DNA of 64,000 nt from positions 62,001 through 126,000 of the forward strand of contig KV419401.1 in the NCBI GenBank assembly GCA_001630475.1. Direction: 5' to 3'. The notes under the pieces were generated by a model. That model searched no databases. It saw only the letters and a program-made list of their open reading frames with translations, and had not been told where the DNA came from. Positions 60,241 through 64,000 of the stretch are shown one piece after another. Position 1 is the stretch's first letter. Every line of letters begins with the position of its first letter. The translations under genes were made by a program, and so were the position numbers. This DNA is from Sistotremastrum niveocremeum HHB9708. Lineage: Eukaryota; Basidiomycota; Agaricomycetes; Sistotremastrales; Sistotremastraceae.

Positions 60241-60676
60241 GAAAATAAAGAAGAAAAATCACAACGAACACGACAACGACGACGGGAACCAAGTGACCGC
60301 CGAAAGCGCAAAGCGAACACCAAACACGACCACACAGAAAGAAGACAAGCAAAACAAGACAAACAACAAGACAGACACAGAAAAACACAGGAACGGAAGC
60401 GCTGCGCTACTGGTGCCAAGACAACTCGCGACACTGCAGCGGAAGCAAGAACGAGACAAACTACACAGCAAAAGGAACACTAAAGAACGCCAACAAAAAA
60501 AACAACGAACAAAAGCAGGAAAACCCAGACCCGACCACCCAATGCGTCCTGCGCGGCTGCGAAACCAACAACCCAGCTATGCTACAGGCAGCCGTCAAAT
60601 AGGAAAGCCAACAAACAAAGACGGTAACAACGACGGAACAATAGTCAGCAAAAAGATCAGTAAGAATACACACCCC
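60241..60676. repeat. A/C-rich low-complexity core of copy 3
   Basis: About 435 bp rich in AACAAC, GAAGACAAGC and CACAACGA-type words. It is open in more than one frame, but the products are Lys/Arg/Gln/Thr-rich and look like composition artefacts. Confidence 0.6.
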
Positions 60677-61141
60677 CAGTCACAGCCACTCACAAACCCG
60701 CCACAACAACAGAACTCTCGTCCATATAAACCGCACGCTCAATTGAAACTCCCCCATCCCCCTTGCACTCACCTCTCTACTACCATCTGGTAGTCGAGTG
60801 TGGGCTCTCTGTTCCTCGGAACACACCCAGCAACTGGTATGCCCTAGGGCACCAACAAGCGCGCTCGTGATGACCATCTTCTGCTTTGGCAGCAGATGCG
60901 AGCGGGAAATGCGGAGACCACTGCTGGTGGGCTGAAGCTGAGTGAAGGCTCCCAGGGGAGCGTCGTAGTAAGACGTTCAACCAGCGGGCTACTCTTCGGA
61001 GGGCCTAGCTGGCCTCTGCTGGAGCGGTTGGGCAGCCTCTGCTTTCGACTGTTGGTCTGGCCAACCAGCAGTCGCTTGCATGCTGTTCCAGTTTGCGGGA
61101 TCACTCTCTTCCACTGCCCTCCTAACAGTATGGGCAGCGGT
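60677..61141 (+). repeat. Right inverted arm of fold-back copy 3
   Basis: Runs from CAGCCACTCACAAACCCGCC to CTCCTAACAGTATGGGCAG. Nearly exact inverse of 59776-60240, differing at scattered positions. Confidence 0.85.
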
Positions 61142-61195
61142 ACTTCTCTACGTGTCGTTTGCCTTCACTCCGGTTGTCGTAGACGTCACCATTGC

Positions 61196-61777
61196 ATCAT
61201 ATACCTCCCTCCTGGCCCAGTCCATCTGAGCTGACAATCCGAACTCGCTCATGCCCGTCGCCGTGTCACCTCATCGTAGATGTCAGGTTTTCAGACCTGT
61301 TTTCGCTTCGATCATCTCATGATTAGGGGAGCAGCTCAGGACGCCGAAGAGCTCAATTTAAAAGTGTTGAACATGTTCCGAGGCTCTACGAAGACATATC
61401 ATGGTAAGTGCTTCGTCCTCCTTTCCAACTAATTTTAATCACGCTTGATTGAGGTAGGAGCACCCTAGTTGAAACTACACGTCGGGCCTTATTAAGGAGT
61501 CATTGGGATTCAGACTGTGTATTCTCCGCCGCTTATACCAGCCATATTTTCGGGAAGATAATTGATGTACTGATCGTACGGTTGACATTAATTGAGATCA
61601 GTACCATGATATTGTGTGCTGCAACCTGCCTAGGAAATTAGGAATGTTGCCGCGTTCCTCCAAATATTGCACATATAGTCGTCGGATGCGGCTCGGATGC
61701 GCGACATCTAATTCTGAACTTCAACCACATCCTCAGCTACTACTACTCGTATTATCATTCCTTTTCACGGTGCATCA
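61196..61777. other. Spacer upstream of the F-box-like gene
   Basis: About 580 bp; probable promoter of the F-box-like gene. No other feature seen. Confidence 0.35.
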
Positions 61778-63211
61778 ATGCCATTCCACACCTGCCCTGT
61801 TGAGATCGTCTCCATGATTATGCAACTCTATGAGCAAGACCTTGAGAGCGTCAACGCACGGAAGAGACTTTAGTTGACAATCGGCCTCGGACAAATGTTG
61901 GCTCTTTGACTCGCATTTATTATCGCAGTATTCTAATACTTTTGAAGTAACCGACGCTGTCGAAGAGTGATCCTTTCGCAAAGAAGCCTCTGGTCTGTCA
62001 TATACCTGACATGGCCCTCGAAAATAGTGGATCTCTACCTGCAGCGCTCACGCATCCTCGATACCGAACGTTCCAATCTCACTATTCGACTCGATACGCG
62101 CGAATCAGGCTCGTCTCACAGAAAGGCGAAATTGGAACGGTGGACAAAATTTCTCAGGCAGGAGATGAGCAATATTCAGCAGCTGGAGTTGAAAGCGCAC
62201 TGCGAAGACAGCAACAGTGAGCTTCTCAAAGCCGTTGATATACCCGCACCTCGTCTGCAGTCATTCACCCTCCATCTCGATACTGGCATGGACTCCATCC
62301 GGAGTATGTTCGATCGCCAGGCACCTCTCCTTCGCACCGCACGCCTTTATACCGACGTCCCACACGATTTATCCCCCTTCCCTGTTCTGCAACAGCTCTG
62401 GCTGAGAGTAGGGGCTGATAATGCAGCGGGGGTTCTCGAAACACTCCGGAACGCCCCCATGCTCAAAGAGATCACTATAGTCGGAGCATCTGATCTTATC
62501 GACCTACCGGTGCCTCTAAATCCTCGCCACCCCATTCAATTGCCGGCATGTTCTGCCCTGGCAATCAAGAGCATGACATCATGTTGGGTCCGATACATCA
62601 TCTCCAATGTTGTGTGTCCCCAACTGGAGTGCCTTGATGTTTGCGAAGGCTTGGCTTCTGCGCCAGATAATCCATTTCTCGTGTCCATCTTCGCTACTCT
62701 CCCATTACTCTCCTCATTGTACCGCTCGGTACCTGCTGAGCACAAGATGACGCCTGTGTACTTAAAACTCCATCAACATCAGTTCATCGTCAACATACCA
62801 GGCTATCGATTCGAAACCAACTGGAATGTCTTTTTCAGGAATGACACCGTGAAGCTCGTTGATACGATCAGTAGTGCAATCGTCGCGCTCATGACGTCCT
62901 TGGAACTCGAACCCGATGCGCTCACGATTGACAATTGCATTGCAAGGCCACGCAGAGATCGGCACGCTCCTCTGTTCCTGGTGAAGGCAGACCTTCACCG
63001 TGTCTTGCACCAAATTTTTCCTACTTTCTCTCCAGTGAGAGGCCTCAGCATCATGGGCTCAGTCACTCTGGTTTCACCAGCGATTCTCTCTCGTCAAACC
63101 AATCTGCCTAATCTCTCCATCGTGTGGGTCTCCCGAAAGCTCAACAAATCCAATGTGGAGGCGTTGAACAAGAGGATCACAACAAGGCAATTGCGCTTTG
63201 TGTATTGTTGA
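61778..63211 (+). CDS. F-box/LRR-like protein, 5' part apparently broken
   Basis: A 414-codon frame ends at 63211 and begins near the typical end of an F-box (CRRVILSQRSLWSVIYLTWP), followed by leucine-rich-repeat-like text (SNIQQLELKAHCED; APRLQSFTLHLDTG; APMLKEITIVGASDL; CPQLECLDVCEGLA). The expected F-box start lies upstream at 61778 (MPFHTCPVEIVSMIMQLYEQ), as usual in basidiomycete F-box proteins. The two parts do not join: the first meets TAG at 61871 and a GTTGGC...CGCAG intron does not restore phase. F-box proteins pick substrates for SCF ubiquitin ligases. Either an unusual splice is used or the gene is a pseudogene. Confidence 0.6.
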
Positions 63212-64000
63212 ATTCATGAATGGAGTTAGGGCGACATAGCAACTATAGACAGGACTAGTGCGCAGTTGTTTCTTCATCTTTTACAATCCTATGCACGTTC
63301 ACTGTCATCTCAATTCAACGTTGTTTTGTACCGAAGCCGAAGACTGTGTTGGCTGAATTTCCGACCGTCCCTATATGCCATGACTGGATCAATAGGAAGG
63401 GGCAAAAAAAGGGTGTCGTTCGGATCTTGTGTCTTAGCATGAACACCTGTCTCACGGCCCATCAACAGAAGTAATGGGAAGGTATGACCCTACGGCCATG
63501 TTCCCAAACGTCTCTCACACGTCAACCGGCATTATGCCAGCTCCCTGCGTTCGAGGATGAGAGCCGGTCACTCGAGTGAGTTTTCCATTGCAACTTGGGA
63601 TCTAAGCAACACTGAGCAGGCACCATGACCCAGTACACGAACCTCGTGAGCTTGTTCGATATCACTCTTGTTTTGTTATTCCCTCAATAGCAGGAAATAT
63701 ATGTCAGGTCAAGCAAATCCAAGTACCAGACAAATTTTTGCTGCTCTGAAGCGAGCACCTTCGCTGCGCCTAATGAGCTACGTACACTCAGAAGGACTTC
63801 ATGAAATGTCCAACGCCAGTTGACGAAGTGCACCAGAACACAACGGCCGCAACAGCCATCAGGAGTTTGACGCCGGTTAACCGTCAACTCCCGACTGGTA
63901 TTCGCTTCCGTTGGCCAGTCATATCCGCTCGCGTCCAGAACGTTCGTGCTTGGTTACATGTCTAGGTCTGGCTGCTACTGAGCTTGTGATTGTGTAGAAA
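63212..64000. other. Right-edge sequence without recognised gene
   Basis: About 790 bp. Short ORFs only; no domain or splice pattern recognised. Confidence 0.4.

Larger units (their letters stand above)
59722..61195. mobile_element. Fold-back element, copy 3 (youngest)
   Basis: Near-palindromic: arms 59722-60240 and 60677-61195 are almost exact inverted copies. They are so close that their translations agree residue for residue over long stretches (for example HASAHQQWSPHFPLASAA-type peptides from both). The outer match continues beyond the hairpin tip (CCGCTGCCC...GGGCAGTGG) through GAAGTACCGCTGCCC and more weakly to about 59722/61195. The core (60241-60676) is A/C-rich and unrelated to the core of copies 1 and 2. 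No transposase. Confidence 0.85.

Noticed and set aside
60293-60793. 166-codon Lys/Gln/Thr-rich ORF
   Set aside because: Low-complexity A/C-rich element core running into an arm; composition artefact.
60896-61234. 112-codon ORF and its mirror at 59639-60112
   Set aside because: Both come from the inverted arms of fold-back copy 3; no known domain, and the same reading is broken in copies 1 and 2.
1-64000. CRISPR arrays, operons, rRNA and tRNA genes
   Set aside because: No regular spaced repeats or tRNA A/B-box pairs were recognised by eye, and gene structure is plainly eukaryotic. A tRNAscan-SE run would settle the tRNA question.

Overview
The window is nuclear DNA of a basidiomycete fungus, probably Agaricomycotina. 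Nearly all genes are cut by many introns of about 45-65 nt with GT(A/G)NGT donors and CTAAC/CTGAC branch sites. The genes include fungal and basidiomycete types: a Ste12 factor with a Ste12 DNA-binding domain plus two C2H2 fingers, a DUF6534 membrane protein, an Msb1 polarity protein and a Tay1/Teb1-type double-Myb protein. No prokaryotic, organellar, rRNA or tRNA gene was recognised. Exon joins were read by eye; I kept a join only when it preserved frame and, where the family is known, restored conserved motifs.

Layout. 0-8.4 kb (all minus): Msb1 homologue (runs off the left edge, repetitive tail), a disordered nuclear-type protein with possible PP1-docking motifs, and a small single-pass membrane protein. 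8.4-11.8 kb: no firm gene, but a degenerate DNA transposon with terminal inverted repeats and CCCCAG/CTGGGG subterminal motifs. 11.8-15.1 kb: Ste12 (minus). 15.1-19.3 kb: gene-poor. 19.3-32.3 kb: NYN-domain RNase with two LOTUS-like repeats (minus), then three plus-strand genes: SHPRH/Irc20-type SNF2-RING ATPase, Tay1/Teb1-like telobox protein, IlvD/EDD dehydratase. 32.7-34.5 kb: DUF6534 protein (minus, 15 exons). 37.9-43.6 kb (minus): CNOT11, a coiled-coil membrane protein, proteasome subunit Rpn9. 46.7-50.5 kb (plus): glycogen phosphorylase. 50.7-55.3 kb: two divergent unrecognised helical proteins. 55.3-61.8 kb: gene-poor and repeat-rich. 61.8-63.2 kb: F-box/LRR-like gene, apparently with a damaged 5' end.

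The most unusual feature is a family of fold-back elements. Three copies (about 36.1-37.4, 44.4-45.8 and 59.7-61.2 kb) each have two inverted arms of about 450 bp around a 0.4-kb core, and each arm tip can itself form a hairpin (CACTGCCC...GGGCAGTG). A partial fourth copy lies at 59.5 kb. The copy at 59.7-61.2 kb has almost identical arms and looks youngest.

The genes do not form one pathway. They are mostly housekeeping: polarity and mating control, chromatin and telomere maintenance, mRNA decay, proteolysis and carbohydrate metabolism. Gene structure is notable: coding microexons of 10, 16, 18 and 19 nt, several carrying single metal-ligand motifs, and two GC-AG introns.
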